Below are positions 11,099-20,611 of a stretch of DNA of 63,013 nt, piece by piece. A model generated the notes under the pieces. The model saw only the letters and a program-made list of their open reading frames with translations, did not search any database and was not told the origin of the DNA. The position numbers and the translations under genes are program-made. Every line of letters starts with the position of its first letter. The stretch's first letter is position 1. Source of the DNA: Hyphomicrobiales bacterium (GTDB taxonomy: Bacteria; Pseudomonadota; Alphaproteobacteria; Rhizobiales; Aestuariivirgaceae); assembly GCA_026982665.1 (NCBI GenBank), contig JALSGQ010000043.1, forward strand, positions 1 through 63,013, written 5' to 3'.

Positions 11099-11240
11099 AC
11101 CGCCATATACTGGAAAAGTGCTGTTCGGCACGCATCACCACGCCCACCTTTCAACGGACGATCTGGCACACAACAGGCAAGGACAAGCGAAGCGACAGCC
11201 GGCAACCACGCTCCCGCAACCATCCGACGAGGAGTTATCC

Positions 11241-13043
11241 ATGCCCGGCACAAGACGCGAAAGTCTCTCCCTGGCGCTCACCGGCTCCGGCGGCACCGGC
11301 ATGATCTCCGCTGGCGAGCTGCTGCTGCGCGCCTGCGCCCGCATTGGCCTGTATGGATTGCAGACGCGCTCCGTCGGCCCTCAGATCAGGGGTGGCGAAT
11401 CGGCGGCCTTGCTGCGCATCGCCCATTATCCGGTGGAGGCGCACGATGATGCCTTTCACGTGCTGTTCGCCGCCGACTGGCAGAACTTCGAGCGCTTCGC
11501 CGGCGAGATCACGCTGGCCGATGACGTGGTGGTGATCACCGATGAGGCCGCCACCGACATCCCCCGCGTGGTGCGCGCACACGCCGCCGACATTCGCCAC
11601 CTGCCGCTGCATGCCATTGCCAGGGAGCACAAGGCACGCATCAACATGGTGGGGCTGGGCCTGCTGGGCCATCTGCTGCGGCTGACGGAAGAGGAGCTTG
11701 CCGACATCATCCACTGGTTCTTCACCCGCAAGGGGCGGCAGCAGTTCATCGAGCCGTCCATTGCCGCCATGCGGGCCGGTTTTGCGCTGGCCGAACCGAT
11801 GCTGGAGGAGGTGCCTTCGCTGCGCACAACACCGGATGCAGCGCGGGCGCAGGCCAAGGCCGGGCGGCGCTGGCTGATCAGCGGCAACCAGGCGGTGGCG
11901 ACGGGCTTTCTGCAGGCGGGCGGGCGGTTCGTGGCGGGCTATCCCATCACGCCGGCCACCGACATGCTGGAATGGCTGGCAGCACGGCTGCCGCAACTGG
12001 GTGGGCAACTGGTGCAGGCGGAGGACGAGCTGGCCGCCATCAACATGGTGCTGGGCGCCTCTTACGGCGGCATTCCGGCGATGACGGCCACCTCCGGCCC
12101 CGGCTTCTCGCTGATGGCGGAGGGCATCGGCCTTGGCGTGATGGCGGAGATCCCGGCACTCATCGTTGACGTGCAGCGCATCGGCCCCTCCACCGGCATC
12201 CCGACGAAGTCCGAGCAGGGCGATTTGCAACTGGCGCTGTGCGGCACGCACGGGGATGCGCCGCACCTGGTCATCGCGCCGGACTGCATCAACGATGCCA
12301 TCCGCACCACCGCCTGGGCGCTGCACCTGGCGGAGAAGCTGCAATGCCCGGCGGTGCTGCTGAGCGATCAGAAGCTGGGGCAGATGCTGAGTGTCATCGA
12401 TGCGCCGGAAGGCATGCCGCCGTGGAAGGCGGAGCGCGAGACGGTGGCTGCCTGCGAAACGGGCGATTACCGGCGTTTTGCCCTCACCGACAGCGGTATC
12501 TCACCCGTGGCGCTGCCCGGCGCGAAGGGCTGCATGCACACCATCGACGGGCTGGAGCATGACGAGGCGGCGCTGCCGTCCTCGAAGGTGGAGGATCACG
12601 CCGCGCAACTTGAAAAACGTTGGCGCAAGCTTCAGCAGATGGAGGAGTGGCCGGAGGAGGAGATGCGCCACTGGGCCGATTGCATCGGCACTGGCGAGGT
12701 CTGCATCATCACCTTCGGTTCCAGCGCCGGGCCGGCGCGCGAGGCCATCCGGCTGGCAGCGGATATGGGGCTGCATGCGCGACACATCAGCATGCGGCTG
12801 CTGTTCCCGCCGCAGAAGAAGCGGCTGCACAAGCTGCTGGAAGGGGTGAAGCGCCTCATCGTGGTGGAGCAGACCCATTCCGGGCAGTTCTTGCATTACC
12901 TGAAGGCGCATTACGAGCTGCCCGAAGTGGTCATCTCCTGCCGCCGCCCGGGGCCGAAGCCCATCACCCCGCAACAGGTGCTGCGCGCCCTGCGCGAGGC
13001 CTGCACCGTTGATGCGAAGCTCACCGAGAGGGTCTGCACATGA
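11241..13043 (+). CDS. 2-oxoacid:ferredoxin (2-oxoglutarate:acceptor) oxidoreductase, fused gamma-alpha subunit
   Basis: Gamma-type N-terminus LTGSGGTGMISAGELLLRACARIGLYGLQTRSVGPQIRGGESAALLRI followed by alpha-type AVATGFLQAGGRFVAGYPITPATDMLEWLA. Confidence 0.92.
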   Translation: MPGTRRESLSLALTGSGGTGMISAGELLLRACARIGLYGLQTRSVGPQIRGGESAALLRIAHYPVEAHDDAFHVLFAADWQNFERFAGEITLADDVVVITDEAATDIPRVVRAHAADIRHLPLHAIAREHKARINMVGLGLLGHLLRLTEEELADIIHWFFTRKGRQQFIEPSIAAMRAGFALAEPMLEEVPSLRTTPDAARAQAKAGRRWLISGNQAVATGFLQAGGRFVAGYPITPATDMLEWLAARLPQLGGQLVQAEDELAAINMVLGASYGGIPAMTATSGPGFSLMAEGIGLGVMAEIPALIVDVQRIGPSTGIPTKSEQGDLQLALCGTHGDAPHLVIAPDCINDAIRTTAWALHLAEKLQCPAVLLSDQKLGQMLSVIDAPEGMPPWKAERETVAACETGDYRRFALTDSGISPVALPGAKGCMHTIDGLEHDEAALPSSKVEDHAAQLEKRWRKLQQMEEWPEEEMRHWADCIGTGEVCIITFGSSAGPAREAIRLAADMGLHARHISMRLLFPPQKKRLHKLLEGVKRLIVVEQTHSGQFLHYLKAHYELPEVVISCRRPGPKPITPQQVLRALREACTVDAKLTERVCT

Positions 13044-13882
13044 ACAGGCAAACGGCTCCCGCACCGAAGCCCGGCGACTACAAGAGCGGCGTGCACCCCG
13101 TCTGGTGCCCCGGCTGTGGCGATTTTGCGGTGCTGGCCGCCATCACCCGGGCGTTGGCGAAGCTGCAGTTGCCGAAGCACGAGGTGGCGCTGGTCTCCGG
13201 CATCGGCTGCTCGGGCCGCATTCCGGCCTATCTCGACGTTTACGGTTTTCACGGGCTTCATGGCCGCGCCCTGCCGGTGGCCACGGGGCTGAAGCTTTCC
13301 CGCCCGGAGCTGACGGTGCTGGCCGCCGGTGGCGATGGCGACATCTACTCCATCGGCGCGGCGCACTTCGTGCACGCCTGCCGGCGCAACCCGGACATCA
13401 CCCTCATCGTCATGGACAACCGCGTCTATGGCATGACCAAGGGCCAGCCCTCGCCCACCTCGGAGCCGGACTTCGCCGCCGCGCTGCAGCCCGAGGGGCC
13501 GCACGTGCCTCCCGTCAACGGCCTGCTGCTGGCGCTCTCCGCCGGTGCGACCTTCGTCGCGCGGGCCTTCTCCGGCCACGTCGATGCGCTGGCGGAGATG
13601 ATCATCGCCGGCATCGAGCACCCCGGTTTCGCGGTAATCGAGGTGCTCAGCCCCTGCCCCACCTTCCGCCCGGAGCAGACGCAATGGAAGCGGCAGGTGG
13701 AAGATGACGTGTTCAAGCCCGCCAGCTCGCTGCAGGAGGCGATGGCGCAGGTGATCAGCGCGCCGGAGCTTGGAACCGGCATCGTCTGGCAGACGACGCG
13801 CCCGGCGGCGGAGCACATCCCCGCCCCGCCCGCCGACCACGCGGCGGTGATGCGCGAGATCACGCAGGCCTTTCTGCCATGA
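13040..13882 (+). CDS. 2-oxoacid:ferredoxin oxidoreductase beta subunit
   Basis: HPVWCPGCGDFAVLAAITRAL...SGIGCSGRIPAY; TPP-binding GDGDIYSIG; MDNRVYGMTKGQPSPTS. Confidence 0.94.
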   Translation: MNRQTAPAPKPGDYKSGVHPVWCPGCGDFAVLAAITRALAKLQLPKHEVALVSGIGCSGRIPAYLDVYGFHGLHGRALPVATGLKLSRPELTVLAAGGDGDIYSIGAAHFVHACRRNPDITLIVMDNRVYGMTKGQPSPTSEPDFAAALQPEGPHVPPVNGLLLALSAGATFVARAFSGHVDALAEMIIAGIEHPGFAVIEVLSPCPTFRPEQTQWKRQVEDDVFKPASSLQEAMAQVISAPELGTGIVWQTTRPAAEHIPAPPADHAAVMREITQAFLP

Positions 13883-13912
13883 TGCGGGTCTGAAGTTGAG
13901 AATTGGCTGAGA

Positions 13913-13948
13913 GAAGCGCCAATGGGGCAAAGCCGCCATTGGCGCTTC
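13913..13948 (+). terminator. Hairpin downstream of the KOR beta gene
   Basis: 13-bp perfect stem gaagcgccaatgg (13913-13925) / ccattggcgcttc (13936-13948), 30 bp after the stop; no strong T-run. Confidence 0.45.
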
Positions 13949-13963
13949 ATGATCATCGTGGGG

Positions 13964-14042
13964 GCCTGTTTCTCCCTGTCAAGGATCTTCGACCGCCTTC
14001 GGCGGCGGCCCGAAGGGCCGTCCTTGACAGGGAGAAACAGGC
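13964..14042. repeat. Inverted repeat with perfect 22-bp arms and two internal hairpins
   Basis: gcctgtttctccctgtcaagga (13964-13985) / tccttgacagggagaaacaggc (14021-14042); loop holds CCGCC-TTC-GGCGG and CGGCCC-GAA-GGGCCG. Confidence 0.9.
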
Positions 14043-14056
14043 AAAAACAATCGAGC

Positions 14057-14095
14057 AGAAGGGCCGGCGGGGCATATTGACCCGTCGGCCCTTCT
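14057..14095. repeat. 15-bp stem hairpin (one G-T wobble)
   Basis: agaagggccggcggg (14057-14071) / cccgtcggcccttct (14081-14095), 9-nt loop. Confidence 0.85.
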
Positions 14096-14200
14096 CTTAA
14101 CCAATACCTGACCACACACCTGCGCTTTTCCCCCGCACCGCCATCTGCTATCACCCGGGCAATCATCGCTTTCATCATCTGCAAGCAGGGGAAGAGATCC

Positions 14201-15790
14201 ATGCCCAGCCCGGTGCGCCGCGCGCTCATTTCCGTTTCCGACAAGACCGGCATCATCGACCTTGCCCGTGCGCTGGTGGAACGCTTCAATGTCGAGATCA
14301 TCTCCACCGGCGGCACGGCGAAGGCGCTGAAGGAGGCCGGCATCGCGGTAACAGACGTTTCCGACATCACCGGCTTTCCGGAGATCATGGACGGGCGGGT
14401 GAAGACCCTGCACCCGATGGTGCACGGGGGGCTGCTGGCGGTGCGCGGCAATGCCGAGCACGAGGCGGCGATGGCCGAGCATGGCATCGGGCCGATCGAC
14501 CTGTTGGTGGTCAACCTCTATCCCTTCGAGCAGACGCTGGCCTCAGGCGCGGATTACGACGCTTGCGTGGAGAACATCGACATCGGCGGCCCGGCGATGA
14601 TCCGCGCCGCGGCGAAGAACCATGCTGGCGTTGCGGTGGTGGTGGATCCCGCCGATTACGACAAGCTGCTGGGCGACATGGCTCAGCATGATGGCGGCAC
14701 CTGCGCGAAGTTCCGCCGCAAGCTGGCGCAGAAGGCGTTTGCCCGCACCGCTGCCTATGATGCCGCCATCTCCAACTGGCTGGGCCGGGTGGTGGAGAAC
14801 CCGGAGGAGCCGGAAGCCGCATGGCCGCGCACCTTCACCGCCCAGTTCGTCAAGAAGCAGGAGATGCGCTACGGCGAGAACCCGCACCAGAGGGCTGCCT
14901 TCTACACCGATGCCGAAGGCGCTTCCGAGCCGTGCATTGCCACCGCCGAGCAGTTGCAGGGCAAGGAGCTTTCCTACAACAACATCGCCGATGCCGACGC
15001 CGCGCTGGAATGCGTGAAGCAGTTCGATGCCGGGGAAGAAGGCCCGGCCTGCGTCATCGTCAAGCACGCCAACCCGTGCGGCGTGGCGGTGGCGGACAGC
15101 CTGCTTCAGGCCTACGATCTGGCTTATCAGACCGATCCGGAATCGGCCTTTGGCGGCATCATCGCCTTCAATCAGGCGCTGGACGAGGAGACGGCGAAAG
15201 CCATCGTCGAGCGGCAGTTCGTGGAGGTCATCATCGCGCCGGAGGTAACGGATGCGGCGCGCGAGGCGGTGGCGAGCAAGAAGAACGTGCGGCTGCTGGC
15301 CACCGGCATGTGGCAGCGTGAGCCGCAGCCGAGGCTCGACTTCAAGCGGGTGAACGGCGGCCTCCTGGTGCAGGATGCCGACCTGGCGCTCTATGACGAG
15401 CTGAAGACGGTAACCGACCGCGCGCCGACGGAGGAGGAGCTGCGTGATCTCGTCTTCGCCTGGAAGGTGTGCAAGTTCGTGAAGTCCAACGCCATCGTCT
15501 ATGCCAAGGACCGGCGCACCATCGGCGTTGGTGCGGGGCAGATGAGCCGGGTGAACTCCGCCCGCATCGCCCGCATCAAGGCGGAGCACGCGGGACTTGA
15601 AGTGAAAGGCTCGGTGGTGGCGTCAGACGCCTTCTTCCCCTTCGCCGACGGCCTGCTGGAGGCAGCGGGTGCGGGCTGCACGGCGGTGATTCAGCCCGGT
15701 GGCTCCATTCGCGACGAGGAGGTCATTGCGGCGGCCAACGAGCAGGGGCTGGCGATGGTGTTCACCGGCATGCGCCACTTCCGCCACTGA
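14201..15790 (+). CDS. purH: Bifunctional AICAR formyltransferase / IMP cyclohydrolase
   Basis: [45 protein letters not shown]-like [15 protein letters not shown]-terminal [33 protein letters not shown]. Confidence 0.97.
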   Translation: MPSPVRRALISVSDKTGIIDLARALVERFNVEIISTGGTAKALKEAGIAVTDVSDITGFPEIMDGRVKTLHPMVHGGLLAVRGNAEHEAAMAEHGIGPIDLLVVNLYPFEQTLASGADYDACVENIDIGGPAMIRAAAKNHAGVAVVVDPADYDKLLGDMAQHDGGTCAKFRRKLAQKAFARTAAYDAAISNWLGRVVENPEEPEAAWPRTFTAQFVKKQEMRYGENPHQRAAFYTDAEGASEPCIATAEQLQGKELSYNNIADADAALECVKQFDAGEEGPACVIVKHANPCGVAVADSLLQAYDLAYQTDPESAFGGIIAFNQALDEETAKAIVERQFVEVIIAPEVTDAAREAVASKKNVRLLATGMWQREPQPRLDFKRVNGGLLVQDADLALYDELKTVTDRAPTEEELRDLVFAWKVCKFVKSNAIVYAKDRRTIGVGAGQMSRVNSARIARIKAEHAGLEVKGSVVASDAFFPFADGLLEAAGAGCTAVIQPGGSIRDEEVIAAANEQGLAMVFTGMRHFRH

Positions 15791-15829
15791 CCGGGAAGTG
15801 ATGCCTGGCCTTCGACCGCTGGCCGGACA

Positions 15830-17680
15830 TCAGCCGAACAACGGTGTATCGACAGCCTCCTGCCGACGCTGCTGCCGGCTGGCCGGTGTGCCGCGCCTGC
15901 CGTTTTTTGCCGCGGAGGAACGCCGCAGCCGCCAGTTGACCACCGCGCCGCACCCCGGCGCACATGTTCCGCGCAACACCATCTGCACGCTGCGCCGCGG
16001 CCCGCCCGGCCCCGCCAGCAGAATGCTCTCCTCCAGCGCCAGCTTCGCATTGCGGGCGGTGAATACCCAACCGGAGCGATCAGGCAGCATCAGCACCACC
16101 GACAGCCCATCACGCGACAGGCTGGCGCGCACGCCGGGATACAGATGAAAACGAATGATGAAAGGCACCGCCTGCCCGGTATAACCATCTCCTGCATTGC
16201 CAGCGCCGGCCTCCGCTTCCTGCGCGACAGGCATCTGCCCATCCGCTGGCAGGAAACTGTCCTCGCCGCGCAGGTCCGTGCCATCTGCCGACAAAAACAG
16301 CCGCCGCCGCGCCGTCAACCCGTGCGCCGCCCGCCAGGCATCATGCGCCGCCTCCACCACCAGCCCGGCATCGCCCTCCTGCACATCGGTCGCCACCACC
16401 GGGCCACGCGCCAGCGCCGCGCCACTTCCCAACCAGCGGCTGAGCGTATCCGACAGCAGTTCGCCGGCATCGGCATGTTCCAGCATCGGCATGGAGTGCG
16501 CCGCACTCAGCCGCGCCGCCTCGCGCAGCTCGGCAACATCGCGCAGTGGTGCGCCGCAACTGGTGATGATGCGCTGCCCACGCACCGAGAATTCCAGCGC
16601 CAGTGCCGACAGCGCACCCGCCGCATTGTGCCACGGTGCCGGTGGCGCGCCCACGTCCATCAGCGCCACGCTGCCACCGCGCGCCAGCCGCGCATAACCG
16701 CTCTGCGGTGCCAGCTGCAGCGGTGCCCCGGCAATGGCATCATGCTCCAGCACCCGCGCCAGCAACTGCCGTTCGGCATCGCGCCCGCCGTGAAACAGCG
16801 CCAGCCCGCCATCGGCATGGGAGAGCATGCGCAGCCACGGCAAGGCCCGCTCCAGCGCCTGCTCCACCTCCACCGGCACCTCCAGCCCCGCCTGCATCAC
16901 CGCCCGGCGCAGGGGCAGCAGGGTGCACAGCAGGTCAAGATGCGTCTGCGCACAGCGCGACACATGCCCGCCATCGGCCAGGAACTGCCGCGGCATTTCT
17001 TCTGCCAGCACCGCCAGTGCCTGCTCGCGCACTGCCAGTTCATGCTCCAGCGCCAATGCCATCCACGCGCGTGCCATCAGCACTTCCAGCCGCTGGGCGG
17101 CATCCAGCCCGCCCAAGGGGCAGCGCTGCAACAGGCGTGCCTGGGCGGCCAATCCTTGCAGGAAATTGCGTGCGAAGCTTTCCTCTGCCTCATGCAGCAA
17201 CGCCTGCGCCGCACCGGACCAGTTCACCAGCCGCCGCGCCAGAATGTCCGGCCGCCGGGCCAGTGCCGGCAATTGCCGCTGGCGCTGCAACCAGTCCATG
17301 ACCAGCCCCCGTGCGCGCAACAGCCACAGCTGCCGCGGCTGCTGCAACAGCTCATGCAGCCAGTCGAAGCGATGCAGCGCCGCCAGCCACTGCGGCGGCA
17401 CATCGCCGCGATCGAAGATGATGCTGCCCAGCGCCTGCACCTCGCATTCGGCCAGCCGCCAGTGCCCACGGCAGATTTCCTCGCCACGCCCATGCAGGCG
17501 CCGCAGCGGTGCCGGCATCGGCACGCCCCATGCCGCTGCCGCTCTCGGCATGCGCACCACCGGCTGCCGCAGGCTGCTGCGCAACGGCTGCAGCCACTGC
17601 CCGGCACGCTCCCGCGCCAGCCGCATCCACATGCCGCGTTCATCAACTGCTGCTGCCGAATTTTCCGCGGAAATCGCCAT
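15830..17680 (-). CDS. Heparinase II/III family protein
   Basis: Trp-rich helical N-terminal domain ([15 protein letters not shown]) and beta-rich C-terminal [28 protein letters not shown]; position next to purH is common in alphaproteobacteria. Confidence 0.8.
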   Translation of the reverse strand: MAISAENSAAAVDERGMWMRLARERAGQWLQPLRSSLRQPVVRMPRAAAAWGVPMPAPLRRLHGRGEEICRGHWRLAECEVQALGSIIFDRGDVPPQWLAALHRFDWLHELLQQPRQLWLLRARGLVMDWLQRQRQLPALARRPDILARRLVNWSGAAQALLHEAEESFARNFLQGLAAQARLLQRCPLGGLDAAQRLEVLMARAWMALALEHELAVREQALAVLAEEMPRQFLADGGHVSRCAQTHLDLLCTLLPLRRAVMQAGLEVPVEVEQALERALPWLRMLSHADGGLALFHGGRDAERQLLARVLEHDAIAGAPLQLAPQSGYARLARGGSVALMDVGAPPAPWHNAAGALSALALEFSVRGQRIITSCGAPLRDVAELREAARLSAAHSMPMLEHADAGELLSDTLSRWLGSGAALARGPVVATDVQEGDAGLVVEAAHDAWRAAHGLTARRRLFLSADGTDLRGEDSFLPADGQMPVAQEAEAGAGNAGDGYTGQAVPFIIRFHLYPGVRASLSRDGLSVVLMLPDRSGWVFTARNAKLALEESILLAGPGGPRRSVQMVLRGTCAPGCGAVVNWRLRRSSAAKNGRRGTPASRQQRRQEAVDTPLFG

Positions 17681-17758
17681 GCCCGTTCAGCCATCCCATG
17701 CCATGATGCACTCCGCAGCGCATGCCAGCATGCGCATGCCTCATTCAGCACACGGCAT

Positions 17759-17775
17759 GGTTAACGATTGGCTAA
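17759..17775 (-). promoter_or_regulatory. CtrA-type site TTAG-N7-TTAACC upstream of the heparinase-family gene
   Basis: Reverse strand reads TTAGCCAATCGTTAACC, 79-95 bp upstream of the CDS start at 17680; compared with consensus TTAA-N7-TTAAC. Confidence 0.4.
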
Positions 17776-18156
17776 TGCAAGGCACCTTGCGCAGGAAAAC
17801 GGTAACACTTTCCGTCAGGTTCACCGGAGAACAGGAGGAGAGTTCCGAAAGGGGGCGAGATGGGACAACGAGTCGAATCTCGCCGCACGATGGCAATTTG
17901 CGCGCGTGGATGAGGGGAGAGCCGAATGACTCAACCCCTGCCAAGAGTCATTCAAACGCAGCTTCCCTTTATCCATGTGCTCGCCGCCATCCCGAGCCGG
18001 TTCTTCCCTCTGCACAAGACACGCCTTGAGATCATGGCCGTCATCATCATCGGTCCCTGGCTGTCGCGCACGGCCAATGGTGCGCGTCGACCAGCTGTTC
18101 GTGCCGCATGATGCGAACCACAGCCTGTATGCTGCTGGCCGGGAGGAAAGCGCGCC

Positions 18157-18690
18157 TTACTTGTAGCCGCACAGCTCGTCGATCTTGTTCATGGCGGCGG
18201 TTACGCCTTTCAGCGAGTAGGTGTCCACCGAGGTGGTGCCGCGGCGAGAGACGCCGCGCACCACCATGGTGCGGCCGGCCTTCATGGCGGCGACGATCTT
18301 GCGATCCACCTGCGGGCCTTCCGACCATGCACCATCCTTCACCGCGAACAGGGTGAAGCGCTGACCGTCTATCTCCACCGTGGGGGTGGAGTTGGGGCGG
18401 AACGGATAGCCGATGAGCGTGCTCACCTCTGCCCGCACCTTGTCGCCGGGGCGGTGGGTTACCAGGAAGAAGACCGGGTCGCGCTTTGCCCCCTTGCGCG
18501 ACAGCTCGGACTTCACCGGCTGCGAGACGATGTAGCAAACGGGGCCCTTCTTCGTCTTGTAATGGTAGGCCACCCAGTCGCCAAAAGTGCCGGCGGCCTG
18601 CGGTTCCTGCGCCTGTGCCGGGGCATTGCCCCCGGCAGCGCCCAGCCCCGCCAGCACTGCCACCACCAACCCGAACCTGCGCATGGTCAT
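18157..18690 (-). CDS. Invasion-associated locus B (IalB) family periplasmic protein
   Basis: Signal peptide, then GDWVAYHYKTKKGPVCYIVSQP...VKDGAWSEGPQVDRKIVAAMKAGRTMVVRGVSRRGTTSVDTYSLKGVTAAMNKI. Confidence 0.88.
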   Translation of the reverse strand: MTMRRFGLVVAVLAGLGAAGGNAPAQAQEPQAAGTFGDWVAYHYKTKKGPVCYIVSQPVKSELSRKGAKRDPVFFLVTHRPGDKVRAEVSTLIGYPFRPNSTPTVEIDGQRFTLFAVKDGAWSEGPQVDRKIVAAMKAGRTMVVRGVSRRGTTSVDTYSLKGVTAAMNKIDELCGYK

Positions 18691-18854
18691 CGCGTCCCTT
18701 CCCGTCGTTGCCTGTGTGCACCTGATCTTGTGCGAATCAAGTCATCAGCCTGATGAAGCTGCGCCATGCAATGCGGCTGACAGGTGGCCATTTTGTGGCA
18801 CGGATTGCAATGGTGCAAGGCTGGCGCGAGCATTGTCCACGGGGCTGATTGATC

Positions 18855-19967
18855 TCAGGCCGCGCGCCGTCCGTGCTGCCGCGCCTGCAATGCCAGCGAC
18901 AGCAGGCAGCGTTCCGTCAGCGCCTGTTCCAGCACGCTGTGCCGGCGTGTTGCCAGTGTTGCCTGCCACACGCTTTCATCGGCCCGCGCCAGCCGTTCGG
19001 GTGTCCATGCCGCCAGTTGCCGCGCCACCACCTCCCGCCGCTTGAAGAAGACAGGCGGGCGGGCGCGCTCCACCGCCTGGCGGGCGCTTGCACCCTGCTC
19101 CATGGCTGCACGCAGGCTCCGCAGCAGGCCAATGTGGTTGGCCGCTGCCGCCAGCACCGCGGCCGGGGCCACACCTTCCTGCAGCAGCCCGTGCAGCAGC
19201 CGCACGCCGCGTGCGCCATCGCCGCTGAAGAAGGCATCGAGCATGTCCTGCATCAGGTGGGCGGAAACATCGCTGCAGATGGCCTGCACGTCCTGCACCG
19301 TTACCGTTCCGCTCCCGGCGCAATACAGCGCCAGTTTCTCCAGCTCCATGCGCGAGAGCGCCTGATCCGCTCCCAGCTGTGCTGCCAGCAGGGCGCGGGC
19401 ATCCGGCTCCAGTTGCAGGCCGTGGGCGCGCATGACCGTGTCGATGAGCCGCTGCACGTCTGCCGCATCGTCCGCATATACGGGCAGTGCCGCCAGCCGC
19501 TTTTCCTTCTCGAACAGCTTCGCCAGTGCAGCGCCGCTCTTCAGGCCCGGAGCCTCGGCGATGATGAAGGCTTCCACCGCCGGCAGTTGCAGCACCGCCT
19601 GCATGGCCTTCAGGAAGGCTGCTCCGGCATTGCGCACGCGCACCACCCGCCGGTCGCCGAACATGGATATGGCCTGCGCCTCGTCCGCCAGCCGGCCGGG
19701 GTCCTCCTTCAGCATCTCCTCGTCCAGCACTTCCACCGCCAGCGCCTGCCCGGCATCATCATGCCCACCTTGTGCGCCATTGTCCTGCGGCGGCTGTTTT
19801 CCCAGCAGGGCCTGCAGGGCCTGTTCCGCCAGCGTCCGCACGCCGCCGGTATCGGAGCCATATATCAGCAGGGCCAGGGGCACATCCGGCTGTGTGCCGG
19901 GTGCGCCCGCGGCCCGTGCCAGCTTGTGCAGAAATGCCTGCTGCTGCGCCTTGCGGATGAGGGTCAT
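18855..19967 (-). CDS. holA: DNA polymerase III subunit delta
   Basis: ALLIYGSDTGGVRTLAEQAL, AEAPGLKSGAALAKLFEKEKRLAALPVYADD; order leuS-lptE-holA; start placed at MTLIRKAQQQAF. Confidence 0.9.
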   Translation of the reverse strand: MTLIRKAQQQAFLHKLARAAGAPGTQPDVPLALLIYGSDTGGVRTLAEQALQALLGKQPPQDNGAQGGHDDAGQALAVEVLDEEMLKEDPGRLADEAQAISMFGDRRVVRVRNAGAAFLKAMQAVLQLPAVEAFIIAEAPGLKSGAALAKLFEKEKRLAALPVYADDAADVQRLIDTVMRAHGLQLEPDARALLAAQLGADQALSRMELEKLALYCAGSGTVTVQDVQAICSDVSAHLMQDMLDAFFSGDGARGVRLLHGLLQEGVAPAAVLAAAANHIGLLRSLRAAMEQGASARQAVERARPPVFFKRREVVARQLAAWTPERLARADESVWQATLATRRHSVLEQALTERCLLSLALQARQHGRRAA

Positions 19968-19981
19968 GGTGCTGTTTCCGC

Positions 19982-20572
19982 TCAGCGGGTGGTTGCCGCA
20001 GGTGCCGGTGGGCCGAAGGCAAGCGTCGATGTGCCGGGGGCGTTCGTGGCGGTGCGGGCAAAGTAGGCGCTTATGCGCGTGCGAATGTCTTCCGCCACCA
20101 GCCTTGCCGCGGTCTTCATGGCTGCCGCGCGCGCCTGGGCATCGGCAAGATGCAGCCGCGTGGTGTGATAGGAGGCATCGCCATACGTCCTGCCCTGCAT
20201 CAGCACGCGCCCGTCGGTGCGGCGCATCAGGGCAAATTCCGCCTTCACCCGCATCCGCTGCAAGCGGTCTCCCAGCAGGTCTGCCTCCTCTTCCGCCACC
20301 TTCATGGTCAGCACGTAGGGCCGGTTGCCACGTTGTGCCGGCGGACGATTCTGCAGCAGCTCGTTGTAAACCAGCTGCGTGAGCCTGTCGGCAGGTGGTG
20401 CCACGTCCACCTGCTCCCATCCATGCAGTGCCGCGCCGTCAGCTGCGCGCTCGGCATACATTGGCGAAAAGCCGCACCCGGCCAGCAGCAACATGGTCAG
20501 CAGCAGCGCCAGCATGGTGATGGTGCGCGCAGAACCGCCCGTTTCTTCCGGCAATGCGCCAGCCTGTGCCAT
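19982..20572 (-). CDS. lptE: LPS-assembly lipoprotein LptE
   Basis: Lipobox LLLAGCGFSPMYA, located between leuS and holA. Confidence 0.88.
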   Translation of the reverse strand: MAQAGALPEETGGSARTITMLALLLTMLLLAGCGFSPMYAERAADGAALHGWEQVDVAPPADRLTQLVYNELLQNRPPAQRGNRPYVLTMKVAEEEADLLGDRLQRMRVKAEFALMRRTDGRVLMQGRTYGDASYHTTRLHLADAQARAAAMKTAARLVAEDIRTRISAYFARTATNAPGTSTLAFGPPAPAATTR

Positions 20573-20611
20573 CTGCTACCCTCCCGTGCCGTGGCGGTGT
20601 CAGCTGCTTCT

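Noticed and set aside
8729-11131. 800-aa minus-strand ORF opposite znuCB
   Set aside because: Gln/His/Gly-rich antisense translation of the well-supported znuC and znuB genes
17854-17884. Possible tRNA T-arm remnant (gagtcgaatctcgcc)
   Set aside because: Lacks GTTCGAATC and any acceptor, D or anticodon arms; better described as a short inverted repeat with GANTC sites
17681-18156. Replication origin hypothesis (CtrA-type site, GANTC cluster, near holA)
   Set aside because: Only one weak DnaA-box-like sequence (TTATCCATG) and no AT-rich unwinding region; parA/parB, gidA and hemE not seen here
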